Positions 54,739 to 64,000 of a stretch of DNA of 64,000 bases are shown piece after piece. This stretch comes from Bacilli bacterium (GTDB lineage Bacteria > Bacillota_I > Bacilli_A > RF39 > UBA660), in the NCBI GenBank assembly GCA_022009835.1, contig CP091726.1:1364001-1428000 (forward strand). Reading direction: 5' to 3'. Position 1 is the stretch's first letter; each line of letters opens with the position of its first letter. Position numbers and translations under genes: made by a program. The notes beneath the pieces were generated by a model. The model had not been told where the DNA came from, did no database searches, and was given only the letters and a program-made list of their open reading frames with translations.

Positions 54739-54795
54739 AATTTAGAGACTATGTAATAGGCTCTAAATTGCCTCTTAAGACCTAGGCTTAAGAGG
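54739..54795. repeat. Tandem hairpin element, locus C (two hairpins)
   Basis: C1 (54739-54769): AATTTAGAG/CTCTAAATT, apical A-CTAT-GTA-ATAG-G. C2 (54771-54795): 9-bp stem CCTCTTAAG/CTTAAGAGG around ACCTAGG (one T fewer than elsewhere). Nearly identical over about 80 bases to locus D. Lies in the 54571-54850 gap, 3' of a minus-strand terminator. Confidence 0.8.
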
Positions 54796-54799
54796 ATAA

Positions 54800-54828
54800 A
54801 GAAAAAAGAGAATCTTCTAATCTCTTTG
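54800..54828 (-). terminator. Terminator after the gene at 54854
   Basis: Minus strand AAAGAGA, 9-base loop, TCTCTTT followed by TTTC. Confidence 0.65.
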
Positions 54829-54853
54829 TTCATTTTTAATTAATTTTATTGTC

Positions 54854-55937
54854 TTACATTTTTTTATTGTTTTCTGTTTTTGCTTCCTGTGTTTGACTGC
54901 TGGATTGAGTTTCTTTTTAAAAATATCAAGTATTATATATATTGTTATAATTTAATCTATCATTAAAACTTAACTCAGATACCTCTAACAAAAAAAACGT
55001 GCCTCTTCCATTATTCCTTGATAATGTTCTTCTGATATACTATCATACTTTAATAAAGTCTTTTCTATTCCTAGATTAGTTGCTACTAAATATAGTAGTG
55101 TTGTTTCATTTAATGAATAATAGTCAAATGCTTCATACTCCATATATTCATGTACTTTATTTAATATTTCATTACATTTTGTTCTTTCTTTTATTTCAAT
55201 ATACTTATTCCAATTATTCTTTATTTCATTTAATTGTTTTGAAATATCTTCAAGTAAATAGATATGGCTACTTAAATATGATGATAACATTTCATCATAG
55301 ACTGCTATAAAATCTAATATATATTTTTTTGATTCCTATTTTTCTCTATTTTTTTCAAATGTATTAAATCTTTGATGAAGATAATCTTCAAGTACAATGT
55401 CATATTCTTTGAAAATATCTTTAATTATTTCTTTAGCATAATAATCTAGTATAATCTGACTACTATTAAAACTATCATAAATGATTAGAAAGCCCATTCC
55501 TAAATTATCTGATGCCTCTTTATCTATTTTTAATTTTCCTAATTCTATCTGTAATCTTTTTGCACTATAATTAGCCTCTAAAAGGAATTTGTATTTTTTT
55601 GTAGTTTTTTTATCATTTTTTTGTCTTTTTACTAGATTGCACATAATTATTAATAATTCTATATAATTTTGTTCATTATCTTGATTTTCTATATAAGTGT
55701 CTGCTGCTACAGTAATTAAATTCTCATCTTCTTTAAACTTGTTTATTATAAACCTAGCAAATCTATAATCTGTTTTTTTACATTATCTTCAGCAAAATTA
55801 TAAAAGTTTTTGTCATTTGATACATTTATCACATCTATCATAAAGTTAGTGTTGGACTCTAGTTCTTTTAATGTAAAATCTGTTATATCTTCACCATTTA
55901 TGTAGTTATATACTGTTTCTATATTATATTTTTTCAT
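54854..55937 (-). CDS. Hypothetical protein, paralog of the gene at 42624
   Basis: ATG 55937 (MKKYNIETVYNYINGEDITDF), GGAGGA upstream. About 355 residues over four frame breaks: SNDKNFYNFAEDNVKK, NLITVAADTYIENQDN, LIIMCNLVKRQKNDKK, YKFLLEANYSAKRLQIELGKL, IILDYYAKEIIKDIF, HIYLLEDISKQLNEIKNNW, and a Ser/Thr/Gln/Glu-rich tail (ETQSSSQTQEAKTEN). All helical, charged, no membrane part. Follows the sigma-like gene directly on the same strand. Function unknown. Confidence 0.55.
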
Positions 55938-55946
55938 TTTTTCCTC

Positions 55947-56391
55947 CTAGTATCTTACTTTTTTCCTTGCTGCTGTTCTTCTTAACTTGCTTAATGCTTT
56001 AATTTCTCTTTGCCTTACTCTTTCTCTTGTTACATTCATTTGCTTTGCTACTTCTTCTAAAGTGTAGCATCTATATTCGCCTATACCGAATCTTTTTCTT
56101 ATTAGTTCTACTTCTTCTCCATTTAAACCATTCAATAATGTATTTAGTATTTGTGAATTATAATTATCTTCTATTATGGTTGTTTCTATATCTATTGGCA
56201 AAGATTCTTCTAATGTTTGAATTGAATCTGTTAGTCCCCTATCAATTAATAAATATTTTAACTTATCTATCTTTGTTTTTGACAACTTACTACTATCTAC
56301 TTCTGTTAGTGTATTAGTAATTGTTTCTAGTAATGTATATATACTATATAAACAGTAGTATCCTGAAAAAAATATTTAAAAAAATCTTCAT
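55947..56391 (-). CDS. Sigma-70 region 4-like protein
   Basis: The clear part (from 56285) has EEVELIRKRFGIGEYRCYTLEEVAKQMNVTRERVRQREIKALSKLR, shown here as motifs LIRKRFGIG, TLEEVAKQMNVTRERVRQ and KALSKLRR: the region 4.2 helix-turn-helix that binds the -35 box, very close to RpoD. Upstream the frame continues LLETITNTLTEVDSSKLSK to about 56391, with breaks. Together about 145 residues, but no region 2 of its own. Either a stand-alone region 4 protein or the 3' half of one gene with the ORF at 56400. Confidence 0.7.
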
Positions 56392-56399
56392 TTTTTTAT

Positions 56400-56917
56400 T
56401 TAGTTTTTAGTTCTTTTTATAAAGTCTAGGTATTTATTATAGGTTACCTCTGAGGTTATTTCCTTTAACTTGATGTAGTTTATTAATATTTCAGCAAAAT
56501 TTGTTGTGTTTAAGACAACAACTCTTTCAAAAGAATACTTTGCTATTGGTAATTTATCTAATAGTTTCGTATAAAATAGACTATTATAGTTAAATATATT
56601 TGAATACATATCTATTGATAAAAGTATTTCGGCATCTATTAATTCTATCCATATCTCATAAATTGTACTTATCACATCATTCATATCATATGATTCTGTA
56701 TTTGTAAAATAAACCTTATTTTTTTATTTATAAAATTTAATGGTACATATAATGTGTCTTCAATTAGCTTTTTTTCTCTTTTTAATTCTTTTTCTTTAAT
56801 ATTTGATTCTTTTTTCATCTCAATGAATAATTCTTGAGCTTCTTTTAACTTTAGTTTACCTAGTACTTTTTACTTTTTCATTCCACATGTTTAATATTTT
56901 TTTATGTTATCTTCCAT
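56400..56917 (-). CDS. Possible diverged sigma region 2 partner
   Basis: ATG 56917 with AAGGGGAT. About 170 residues over two frame breaks. KLIEDTLYVPLNFI sits where sigma region 2 has the LIExNLxLVxxIA helix, and DMNDVISTIYEIWIELIDAEILLSIDMY where it has EDLIQEGxIGLIKAI. This is a weak resemblance, not a motif match. It has the same reading frame as the sigma region 4-like ORF just downstream, separated by two stops, so the two could form one factor. Confidence 0.4.
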
Positions 56918-56940
56918 TCTAATCCCCTTCTTTACTTTTT

Positions 56941-57551
56941 TTATCTTGTTAATATTTTTTTCCTTTTGATATATCTTCTACTATTTAATGAGCAAAAGTA
57001 TTTATCTCCTAATGTGTCTTGAGTTAACTCTGTATCAGTATCAATTTTATCCGCTAATTTAGATAGAAGTTCTATTTTAGATTCTCTATCTTTGTCGCAA
57101 ATATTTCCATACACTCCTATACTTATATCATACATACCAGAATTATGTATTTTATGCCAAGATGATACAGCTTGATATGAATATGGATTATGAGTAATAA
57201 ATAAATATGTTTCCGCTAATGATATTGTTCTTGGTGTTGCTATTAAAACATTTCTATCGGTTATTATTAGTTTTTGAAGGTAATATACCTAATGTTATTC
57301 CATAAGGTGATACTATTTCCATATCTTTACTACTTATGCTATCATATTTTCCTTTTCCTACTTCAGTTCCATCATAAAATGACACCTCCAAATATGAAAG
57401 ATAATCTTTATATATTTTTGATGTCTGTCTATTTTTGAACTATCCAGTTTATAAAATCTTCATTGTCTTTCATTTTGGCAAAATTAATATTCTTTATTCC
57501 TCTAGCATTACAGTACTGATAATATAATGCCTTTAAATATTCTTCTAACAT
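56941..57551 (-). CDS. Hypothetical protein upstream of the sigma-like pair
   Basis: ATG 57551 (MLEEYLKALYYQYCNARGIKN). About 200 residues over two or three breaks: MKDNEDFINWIVQK, YLEVSFYDGTEVGKGKYD, IVSPYGITLGILPS, NVLIATPRTISLAETYLFI, HKIHNSGMYDISIGVYGNICD. Globular, no membrane segment. The NxYS/SSWHK region resembles no family I know. Faces the LysR gene across a 130-base gap. Confidence 0.5.
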
Positions 57552-57682
57552 ATACTTTTTCCCCTTTCAATGGCTTTTTCACAAAAAGCACTAGTATTGT
57601 AACATAATTTATGATATAATTAATATACATATTATTTATATGTTATATAACTTTTAGTTATATTTTTGGATGGAGGTTATTT

Positions 57683-58553
57683 ATGAATATTAACTTTGAA
57701 TTATATAAAGTCTTTTTATTATGTTGCTAAAAATAGTAGCATAAGTAGAGCTGCTAATGAGATGATGATAAGTCAACCTGCTATCAGTAAATCTATTAAA
57801 ACATTAGAGGCTCAAGTTGGTACTCCACTATTTATTAGAAAGAGAGATGGAGTTATTTTATCAGAAGCAGGGGAAACTATTTATAATAAAATTAAAGATG
57901 CTGTTGAACTTATAGGTTCTGCGGAAAACGATTTAGATGCTTTAACAAACATGGATACCGGTGTTATTAATATTGGGGCTAGTAGAACTATTCTTCATGA
58001 ATTTTTTTAATGCCGTATATTAAAGATTTTTCATAAAAAATATCCTAAAGTTAATATTAGGATATTTACTGATAAAACTGATTTACTTCTTAAGAAGGCT
58101 AAAATGGGACTAATTGATGTTATTTTTACTAATATGCCATATAATATTCCGAATAATTTCGATAGTGTTAAATTAATGGATTTGCATGATTGTTTTGCCG
58201 CTAATGAAACATTTAAGTATTTGAAAGATAGAACTATTACTAAGAATGACTTAGAGAAACTTCCTTTACTAGTTTTAACTAAAGGGGCTTCTACTAGAAT
58301 TAGACTTGATGAATATTGTACCGATAATAATATTGTTATTAATCCAGAGATGGAGTTTGGTAGTAATACTTTAATTAAAGATTTTACACTAGCAGGCTTT
58401 GGTATTGGTATGCTTACTGAAGAACATATCAAAGATGAACTTGAAGATGGTACCTTATTTAAACTTAATATTGAATTACCACTCAAGGAAAAATATTTAG
58501 GTATGATTTATGACTGTAGTAGCATTGGATATATTAGTAAGAATTTTTATTAA
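57683..58553 (+). CDS. LysR-family transcriptional regulator
   Basis: ATG 57683 with TGGAGG. About 290 residues over two frame breaks (57712, 58006). N-terminal HTH: VFYYVAKNSSISRAANEMMISQPAISKSIKTLEAQVG (in parts AKNSSISRAANEMM and SQPAISKSIKTLE), then LFIRKRDGVILSEAGE, and the substrate domain: MGLIDVIFTNMPYN, PLLVLTKGASTRIRLDEYC, FTLAGFGIGMLTEEHI. The only plus-strand gene of the accessory region; target unknown. A strong terminator follows. Confidence 0.93.
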
Positions 58554-58559
58554 ATATAT

Positions 58560-58598
58560 AAAAAGAGGCGATAACTAAATAGTTTATCGTCTCTTTTG
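58560..58598. terminator. Bidirectional terminator after the LysR gene
   Basis: AAAGAGGCGATAA pairs with TTATCGTCTCTTT (one G-T) around CTAAATAG, with T runs on both strands. Confidence 0.85.
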
Positions 58599-58781
58599 AT
58601 TGCTTGGATTTATTAATTCTTCTAAATTTGTTTTTAATATTTGTTCAATCTCCTGCTGAATGCTAAATTCTAATTCTATTGCTTCTTCGGATACTTTGGT
58701 AGGCAGTCCTAAACTTGAAGATGTAGTTAGGTGTGCTAAAGCTTGCTCTTCAGGGGTAAATTGTCTATCTTCGTTTTTCAT
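58584..58781 (-). CDS. Small acidic hypothetical protein
   Basis: Intact 65-residue ORF (MKNEDRQFTPEEQALAHLT ... EIEQILKTNLEELIN). Helical, acidic, Ser/Thr-rich middle. ATG overlaps the end of a 34-residue ORF upstream. No family known. Confidence 0.5.
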   Translation of the reverse strand: MKNEDRQFTPEEQALAHLTTSSSLGLPTKVSEEAIELEFSIQQEIEQILKTNLEELINPSNQKRR

Positions 58782-58872
58782 TCATTATTCTCTTAACTAC
58801 TTGACAGCCATCATTATCTCCAAAAGATTTTTTTCTATATTTTTTTGTAATGTCAATAATTTTTTTCATTAT
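58768..58872 (-). CDS. Tiny ORF upstream of the acidic protein
   Basis: ATG near 58871: MKKIIDITKKYRKKSF then GDNDGCQVVKRIMNEKRR, about 34 residues, unbroken. Very basic. Overlaps the next gene, so probably translated, but evidence is weak. Confidence 0.3.
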
Positions 58873-58879
58873 CTTTTTC

Positions 58880-60304
58880 CTACTTTTTATATTTTCGGCT
58901 TTTTCCTGTTATTAATGTATCTGGAACATACATTCCTGTCTTATCATCTAGTAGAAAGCCACTGAAAAATTAAAATCTTTTAGATTGTTTTTTTGTTAGA
59001 ATCAAATCATTTAATATACCAGTTATTGTTAGTTTCTTATTTATAAAATCTTGACCATATCTAGTTGCTGCTATTGTAGCATATTCTTCATTTGGTTTTT
59101 CTAAGTAGTGACCCTCTTTTAGTTTTACTAAGCAGAAACATGTTTTAAAGTAGTCTCCTCGCATAAATGAACTTGTTTTTAGTATTATTTTTTCCCAAGG
59201 TAACATTTGATATACTTTACCATTTTCTTCTATTAATCCACCTTCTGCTATTATATCTTTTTGATTTTTTATCAATGCTAATAATACTTTATCTGCTCCT
59301 GCTAATTCACTTAAACCTAGAACTTTTCTTACTTTTTCTGATAAATATTCGGCTCTTGGTATTCCTAGTATATGAGGTATTCTTTTTGTATCTAGAACAT
59401 ATTTAAATGGAAATATAGTACCATCTACTAGTTCCACATCATTTTCTATTGCTTTGTTATTACCATCTAAATAATATTTTTTTGATATGTGTCATAACAT
59501 AGATTTAGATTATCAAAAAGATTACCTATTAATTCTTTCATTATCTCATCTCTACTTCTAGTTTCTAAGACTTCGGAATATCCAGGATAACTCTTAAGAA
59601 AAAAATTTTTATTTTTTTCTAATCTATTTTCTTCACTTCTTGGTTCTGGTATCTTTCCTCCGATAGTAAATACTTGTTTTTGTTCTTTTTGTTTTTTTGT
59701 GTTTTTGTTCTTCTTCAGTCATATCTTGAGTTATTTTTTTATTCTAGGTAATTCTTTAAAGTAATATGTGTCTTTTTCTTTATTATGTGCTAGAATGGCA
59801 TTTCTATTACTTGCTTCTTCTTTTACTATATTCGAACCCATAGATGCTTCAATTAAGTTTATTAGTGAGATATCATCAAAAGTAAATCTCTTACTGAACG
59901 TCATTGCCTTTTCTTCTATATCACTCATAATTTTAATTTGTAATTCTATTGGGTAATTACTTAATTTGCAATATCTTTCAAAAAAACTAATTTTTATTTT
60001 TATCTATATCTTCAGATGCCAATGTCATTTCTATGTTCTTACCAAAATATTTTTAAACATATATTGTTTATTATTATAGAACTTATTCGATTATAACTAT
60101 CTACAATGTAATTTTCTATGGCCTTTATTGCAATCATCATATTTACATCATCTGTATAAACAATCTTATATTCATTTAATTTGGTCATAACATCATTAAA
60201 ATTATAAATTATTTCATTTTTCTATTTTTTTATAATCCAATAATGACATGCCAAATATGTCTTTTTAATATTTCTCCAATTAAATATTTGTTATCAATAT
60301 CCAT
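58880..60304 (-). CDS. Large hypothetical, possible PBECR4-like nuclease domain
   Basis: ATG 60304 with AGGAGGG. About 460 residues over at least seven frame breaks. The N-terminal half is helical (NKYLIGEILK, MIAIKAIENYIVDSY, ISLINLIEASMGSNI). The C-terminal half (from 59460) has LVDGTIFPFKYVLDTKRIPHILGIPRAEYLSEKV, FMRGDYFKTCFCLVKLKEGHYLEKPNEEYATIAATRYG and FLLDDKTGMYVPDTLIT (in parts). HILGIP and the order of the following strands recall the H-LLGI of PBECR4 nuclease-like domains in phage proteins, but I see no proven catalytic set. Unknown function. Confidence 0.4.
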
Positions 60305-60444
60305 ATTACCCTCCTCTATCATTAATTTAAGTATATCATAATTTTTAATTATTTATATGTTATCTTTGATTATTTTTTTACATTATTTTGACATTTTTAT
60401 ATGTAATTAGTTATGGCTTATATATAATACAACATAATATTTTT

Positions 60445-60502
60445 AATTTAGAGACTATATAATAGGCTCTAAATTACCTCTTAAGACCTTAGGCTTAAGA
60501 GG
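60445..60502. repeat. Tandem hairpin element, locus D (two hairpins)
   Basis: D1 (60445-60475): AATTTAGAG/CTCTAAATT around A-CTAT-ATA-ATAG-G. D2 (60477-60502): CCTCTTAAG/CTTAAGAGG around ACCTTAGG. About 80 bases nearly identical to locus C. The rest of 60305-60610 is AT-rich with no gene. Confidence 0.8.
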
Positions 60503-60610
60503 ACAAAGAAAAAAATAACATAGACTATATTAATCTACATTATTTACTTTTTATAGTACTTACATACTTTTATATTTAATATATTTATCATATAGTAATT
60601 GCTTATTTTT

Positions 60611-61637
60611 TTAATATTTTTTTATAAAACTATATATATAGAAAATTATAAATATTAAAAAAATGTATTTAATCCTATTATTACTGATAGATAATTAGGT
60701 GTATTTTTTGCTAATAATACTTCTAGATGTACCACTACTGAAAATATTCCATAGTAATATATATAGATAAAGATATTTCTTAAAGTTATTCTAAGTAATC
60801 TAATATCAGGTACTTCTAATGACACATTTATTATTTTTCCAAAGATAGTTTGGTTATGGTTAAAATATGGAATGATAATAAAGTAAAGAATCGCTAATAA
60901 AAAGATTTATATATTTATTGTTTATTAAAAAAATGATACTAACATTATCATTAGTAGATAGATAAAGATATCTCCTAGAAAGAGTGTTATTCTTCTTAAG
61001 GAAGATACTTTTTGTCCTTCTTTTAATGATTTGGTATCGATGTCTTCTCTTGTTGGTAAATGTTTTTGGATAGGACTTATTATTAAATATCCCAGAAGAC
61101 CTCCTAGTGTGTTTATTAATAGGTCATCTACATCAAAAGTACGATATGGTCTAGGATAGATATAATATAGTCCTGTTAACTGAGTTAATTCAAAGAATAG
61201 TGATATTAAGAGGCTTATAATTATTGTTTTCTTTAATGAGCATTTATAGTAGTATCTTAGATAGACTCCTAATGGCATAAACATTATTATATTAAAGATA
61301 ACAGTATATATACTAGGTATAGTTATTATTTTTTTAGAATGTTTATTTGTTTTTAATTCTATTAGGTCCTCTACTATATCTTTGATGAATGTTAATGGTA
61401 TTAACTGAGGATTAATCACTTTCATTTTGATTACTTCTTCTTTGGTTGGAAGAGGTAATATTACTAAAAAAAGTAGATTGTCATTAGATATAAGATAAAG
61501 GAATATATTATTAAAGTTCTTAATTTATTTACTGATCCATAATGATGATATTCATATATTATATATGGTAATGTTATTAATAAAGCTAAAAAAGGAAAGA
61601 TTATTAAGGCTGTTTTTATCGGTACTAAATAGCTCAT
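60611..61637 (-). CDS. VanZ-like family membrane protein
   Basis: ATG 61637 with AAAGGAGAG. About 340 residues over six or seven frame breaks. After two N-terminal helices (IIFPFLALLITLPYIIY, FLVILPLP) comes the VanZ core NIIMFMPLGVYLRYYYK, FFELTQLTGLYYIYPRPYRTFDVDDLLINTLGGLLGYLI (in parts), with the family's F-D-x-D-D-x-x-x-N-x-x-G block. Two more membrane segments follow. VanZ gives teicoplanin resistance in enterococci but the wider family has no fixed role. A long C-terminal extension is unusual. Confidence 0.8.
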
Positions 61638-61638
61638 G

Positions 61639-63704
61639 TTATCTCTCCTTTATTATGTTTTTACTACAGTAGTATGTTACTAAGAAATATCCTCCATAGA
61701 TTACTACTAGAAATACGGCTGTTAATATTATTGACGATAGTAATGATTCTGTTCCCATTGTTTTTAAGATATAATTAGCAAACTCTATTCCAAATATTGA
61801 GTGAATTATAGCTAATAACAATGGGAATAGGAAGAATACTGCTATTTGATTGAACAAGGCTTTATTTATCATTTTTCATCTGTTCCTATTTTTCTTAACA
61901 TATTAAATCTTTCTTTGTTATCGGTACTTTCAGATAATTCTTTTAAGGCTAAGATGGCTGCACTTGATATTAAGAAGATTATTCCTAGGTATAGTCCTAC
62001 AAAGGTTACCATTGCTCCTAGTCCTACTGAGGAAGCATAGATATCTATTTTGGTATTATATGTTAGTAAGGTATCTTTGTTAAAATGATTATTCATTATA
62101 GTACTAACTGTCTCTTCGATATCTTCTTTTTCTTCTTTAGTGTCTGCTTGATAGTTGGCTGCTAAAACATTTTTATATGGATGAATACCTTCTAAGGCAT
62201 TATCTGGTAATATTATTACTCCTGTATTAGTAGCACTTCCACTTAGTTCGATAATGCCATCTTGGCATTTTTGATATTTTGGATAGTAGTTTTTACTATT
62301 TATAGTTAGTTTGGTATTATTTTTTAAGGCTATATTTCGAATGTCCGCCATCATCTTATAATTGGCTATAATTACATATTCATTATCTTTCAGAGTTAAT
62401 TCTTTTTGGTTATATAGTTTTGCTAGACGATTGTAGTCACTTAATTTTACTAAGTCTTCTCTTACGTTATAAGCTAGTGTGGGATAATCTTTTCCTATTT
62501 GTTCTATTTGGTCTCCAAAAGAATCTTTTAGGGTTATTTCTTCTAATCTATATATATTTATGTCTACTACTTCTTTTAGATACTTGTATACATCTAATCT
62601 TTGTAAGGTATCTTTGGCAGTGGTGTTATAATCCTCTATTACCTCTTTTGAAAAGCTTTCTTGTTCTTCTTTAGATAATGGTTCTTGTAATTTTGAGAAC
62701 TGAATATCAACAGGGGCTAAATTTTTTAAATTACCTGATAGAGAGTTCTTTATTGATAATGCTGAAGAAAAGATACATATGGTAAAGAATAACATTAGGC
62801 ATATTATTGTCATTGAAAAAGACAGTGGTATTTATTTTTGCTACTTATTTGACGAACGGTAAAACTATTTAGTCCTTTGTAGTAGTATTTTTTTAGATGC
62901 ATTACTATCTTTTAGAATTAGACCTGATAGTGACCAAAATATTAGAAATGTTGATATACAACCTAGGGCTATTGGTATTAATATCCCACTTATAGTATTC
63001 ATAAGTGGTGAAGTACCAAAAACATCTGTTACTAGATAGTAAGCATATGATAGTGCTATGACCGCAATTATAAATACTATAGTGCAAATGATAGGATTTT
63101 TTAATTTTACTTTTTCTGATTTTTTATTACCATGTAATAGATCTATTAGTTTACATTTATTTACAATTATGGTGTTAAATATCATTACTATTAAATACAT
63201 TATGCTAAAGTATAATAATGTTTTTAGGGCTGCTGAAGATGAAAATGTAAACTGAAATTTTGTTAGGTCTGCTTCAAACATATTGGCTACTAAGATACTC
63301 ATTAGTTGTGATAAAACTATTCCTAGTGCTAGGCCAACTCCTAAGGAGATGACTCCTATTATAAGAGTTTCAAAGAAAAGTATTAGTGATATTTTTCTTT
63401 TTGACATTCCTAGGGTTAAGTAGATTCCAAATTCTTTGTTTCTTCTTTTTATGAGAAAACGGCTGGCATAGATGATTAGAAATCCTAGAATGAATGAGAC
63501 AAAGACACTTACTCCTCCTAGAATGGTGGTCATTAGTCTTATTATTTCACTTGTTGATGATGATACATTTAGCATTACTGTTTGACTATCTATGGCATTG
63601 AAGACGTAGAAGATGGCTACTCCTAGTACTAAAGTAAAGAAATAGATAGCATAATCTTTGATACTTTTGGTTATGTTTTTTATAGACAATTTAAAGAGCA
63701 TCAT
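61639..63704 (-). CDS. bceB: BceB-type ABC transporter permease
   Basis: Ten-helix FtsX-type permease, often for export of or resistance to bacitracin-like peptides. ATG 63704 with GGAGGAG. N-terminal SIKNITKSIKDYAIYFFTLVLG, FLIKRRNKEFGIYLTLGMSKRKISL (the FtsX signature; in parts). A soluble domain of about 200 residues follows TIICLMLFFTICIFSS and carries LTLKDNEYVIIANYKMMADI. Last helices include VTFVGLYLGIIFLISSAAILAL and RFNMLRKIGTDEK. Breaks near 62840 and 61871 (A runs). About 685 residues, normal. No histidine kinase or regulator in the window. Confidence 0.88.
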
Positions 63705-64000
63705 TTATGTCTCCTCCTAGTAAGGTTACGACATCTATTATTTTATCAAAGAATTCTTTTCTGGTATCATTTCCTTTACGAATTTCGTTATATATTTTAC
63801 CATCTTTTATGAAGATTATTCTAGTAGCGTAGCTTGCGGCATAAGCGTCATGGGTTACCATTAGAATAGTGGCTCCTAGGTTATTATTTAGGTATGTTAG
63901 TTTTTTTCTAGAAGCATTTTTTTGATGACTTAGAGTCTAGGGCTCCGGTTGGTGCATTGTTTAAATCCAATTTATTTAACTTTCAAAATTCCATACTATT
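63691..64000 (-). CDS. bceA: ABC transporter ATPase, C-terminal part (BceA-type), runs off window
   Basis: The visible end has PTGALDSKSS (just after Walker B), then TILMVTHDAYAASYATRIIFIKDGKIY with the switch His, and KGNDTRKEFFDKIID. Stop 63693-63691 overlaps the permease start. Left of about 63955 the sequence no longer encodes the expected Walker B and signature motifs in any frame, so the join at the window end is doubtful. Confidence 0.75.

Overview
The window is about 64 kb of very AT-rich DNA (most intergenic stretches are runs of T or A) from a low-GC, Gram-positive-type bacterium of the Bacillota. UGA is used as a stop and the only tRNA present, tRNA-Trp, has a CCA anticodon, so this is not a Mycoplasma-type code. 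The gene content fits an uncultured gut Bacilli lineage of the RF39 or Erysipelotrichia kind: sortase B, sporulation sigma factor G, a GerQ-type spore coat protein, PduL, RNase J and Bacillus-like operon orders. That placement is inference. The 16S gene (about 7375-8932, minus) would settle it.

Reading note: a large share of the genes are broken into two or more frames, nearly always at a run of six or more A or T, while the protein continues with full family similarity in the next frame. I treat this as homopolymer indels from long-read assembly, not biology. Reconstructed genes are given as one feature from true start to true stop, and the break is stated.

Layout. 1-4000: 5' part of dnaG, queH, two lineage-specific membrane proteins. 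4040-9460: complete rRNA operon on the minus strand (16S-23S-5S, no spacer tRNA) behind three tandem promoters. 9690-11910: DUF402 (NtdP-type) protein, sortase B, tRNA-Trp. 12360-18790: an integrated element with two small XRE regulators, a prim-pol replication protein, a divergent repressor and a large serine recombinase; its outer ends are not defined. 18795-31862: housekeeping and sporulation genes, including yidD, an ABC exporter remnant, pduL, gerQ, lemA, ung, a pilin/sigG/rluD/lspA operon, gpsA, miaA, mutL. 31855-39582: the rimP-nusA-ylxR-infB-(three tandem paralogs)-rbfA-nrnA-truB-mutL operon on minus. 39940-41646: RNase J on plus. 42624-60304: a long accessory region, almost all minus, of proteins I mostly cannot name: two paralogs of an unknown family, a five-LysM amidase, a UDG-like protein, ART-like proteins, an S41-type peptidase, a P-loop NTPase, a BspA-type repeat protein, a split sigma-like pair, and one LysR regulator on plus. 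60611-64000: VanZ-like protein and a BceAB-type ABC transporter running off the end.

Three things stand out. (1) Five intergenic loci carry tandem hairpins whose stems differ completely but which share an apical GAC...GGC core, usually around the loop ACCTTAGG. (2) A six-gene run (47806-51100, minus) has mostly overlapping start and stop codons and joins a P-loop NTPase, an S41-type protease and a protein with an ADP-ribosyltransferase-like HGT motif; it could be an undescribed system. (3) Sporulation genes (sigG, gerQ, a signal-peptide-less cell wall amidase) occur beside many uncharacterised lineage-specific families.
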